A stretch of 13,347 bases of DNA. Source: Pseudomonadota bacterium (GTDB taxonomy: Bacteria; Pseudomonadota; Gammaproteobacteria; Burkholderiales; Burkholderiaceae_E). The first letter of the stretch is position 1; every line of letters begins with the position of its first letter. Shown here piece by piece: positions 13,221-13,347 of the stretch. The notes under the pieces were generated by a model. It saw only the letters and a list, made by a program, of their open reading frames with translations. It did not search any database and was not told the origin of the DNA. The stretch spans positions 1-13,347 of the forward strand of contig JAEWFA010000041.1 in the NCBI GenBank assembly GCA_023389055.1. The letters run 5' to 3'. A program made the position numbers and the translations under genes.

Positions 13221-13306
13221 GAAGGGAGAAGGGTAAAGGGTGAAGGGGGCCGAGCCGGCTTCCGCCGCCGAGGCTTTTCCCCTTTACCCTTCACCCTTGA
13301 CCCTTC
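13221..13306. repeat. Heptamer inverted-repeat element, copy B (tuf/tRNA-Trp gap)
   Basis: The left arm (13221-13248) is four heptamers: GAAGGGA, GAAGGGT, AAAGGGT, GAAGGGG. The right arm (13279-13306) is CCCCTTT, ACCCTTC, ACCCTTG, ACCCTTC. The arms pair over 28 positions with 4 mismatches, around a 30-base spacer (13249-13278). The block GCCGAGGCTTTTCCCCTT at 13267-13284 is identical to 10564-10581 in the second copy. Each arm has four G-tracts spaced by 4-base linkers, so each is also a G-quadruplex motif, one per strand. The element fills most of the 105 bases between tuf and tRNA-Trp. I see no target-site duplication and no coding capacity. Confidence 0.85.
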
Positions 13307-13310
13307 ACGT

Positions 13311-13347
13311 TCACTCGACCACCTTCGTCACCACGCCCGCGCCCACC
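13311..13347 (-). CDS. tuf: Elongation factor Tu, C-terminal end only (partial)
   Basis: Only the last 12 codons and the TGA stop are inside the window; the rest lies beyond the right edge. Read on the minus strand they give VGAGVVTKVVE before the stop, which matches the C-terminus of bacterial EF-Tu (domain 3 ends in G-A-G-V-V-x-K-V/I). EF-Tu is the GTPase that delivers aminoacyl-tRNA to the ribosome. The call is supported by position: tuf directly upstream of tRNA-Trp, secE and nusG is the usual betaproteobacterial order. A repeat element begins four bases after the stop codon. The fragment is too short to say which tuf copy this is, although the neighbours point to the secE-side copy often called tufB. 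Confidence 0.85.
   Translation of the reverse strand, partial: VGAGVVTKVVE

Noticed and set aside
13058..13243. A 61-codon plus-strand open frame across the tRNA
   Set aside because: It is the antisense translation of the tRNA-Trp gene and repeat copy B (the familiar ESNPQP-type false protein).

Overview
The window is the rpoBC/ribosomal-protein core of a high-GC betaproteobacterium, most likely Burkholderiales. The evidence is the gene order tuf - tRNA-Trp - secE - nusG - rplK - rplA - rplJ - rplL - rpoB - rpoC, together with strongly betaproteobacterial RpoB and RpoC sequences (for example DQTNPLS in the rifampicin region of RpoB). Every gene lies on the minus strand, so transcription runs from high to low coordinates. 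The genus cannot be settled from the sequence alone.

Layout in transcription order: the last 12 codons of tuf (13311-13347, cut by the window edge); a repeat element between tuf and the tRNA (13221-13306); tRNA-Trp(CCA) (13130-13205); secE and nusG (overlapping by one base); a 76-nt gap with two hairpins; rplK and rplA (again overlapping by one base); a 455-nt structured leader that carries a second copy of the repeat element; rplJ and rplL; a 295-nt gap with four consecutive hairpins; rpoB; rpoC; and a predicted lipoprotein gene of unknown function whose start overlaps the end of rpoC. A GC-rich hairpin follows at the left edge.

The genes form a transcription and translation supply unit. 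tuf, L11, L1, L10 and L7/L12 feed translation elongation, NusG couples RNA polymerase to the ribosome, SecE belongs to the SecYEG translocon, and beta and beta-prime form the catalytic core of RNA polymerase. The three larger gaps sit where bacteria commonly set different output levels: L1 autoregulation before rplK, L10 autoregulation before rplJ, and attenuation or processing between rplL and rpoB.

The least ordinary feature is a pair of related inverted-repeat elements, at 10509-10609 and 13221-13306. Each arm is a run of heptamers of type GAAGGGT, and the two elements share an 18-base identical block. Both lie in intergenic DNA in the same orientation. Each arm also fits a four-tract G-quadruplex motif, one per strand, and the differences between units fall in the linkers rather than in the G-tracts of the core arrays. 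They look like a dispersed intergenic element (REP-like) that could act on RNA as a hairpin/G-quadruplex pair. Whether it has been described before cannot be decided from this window.
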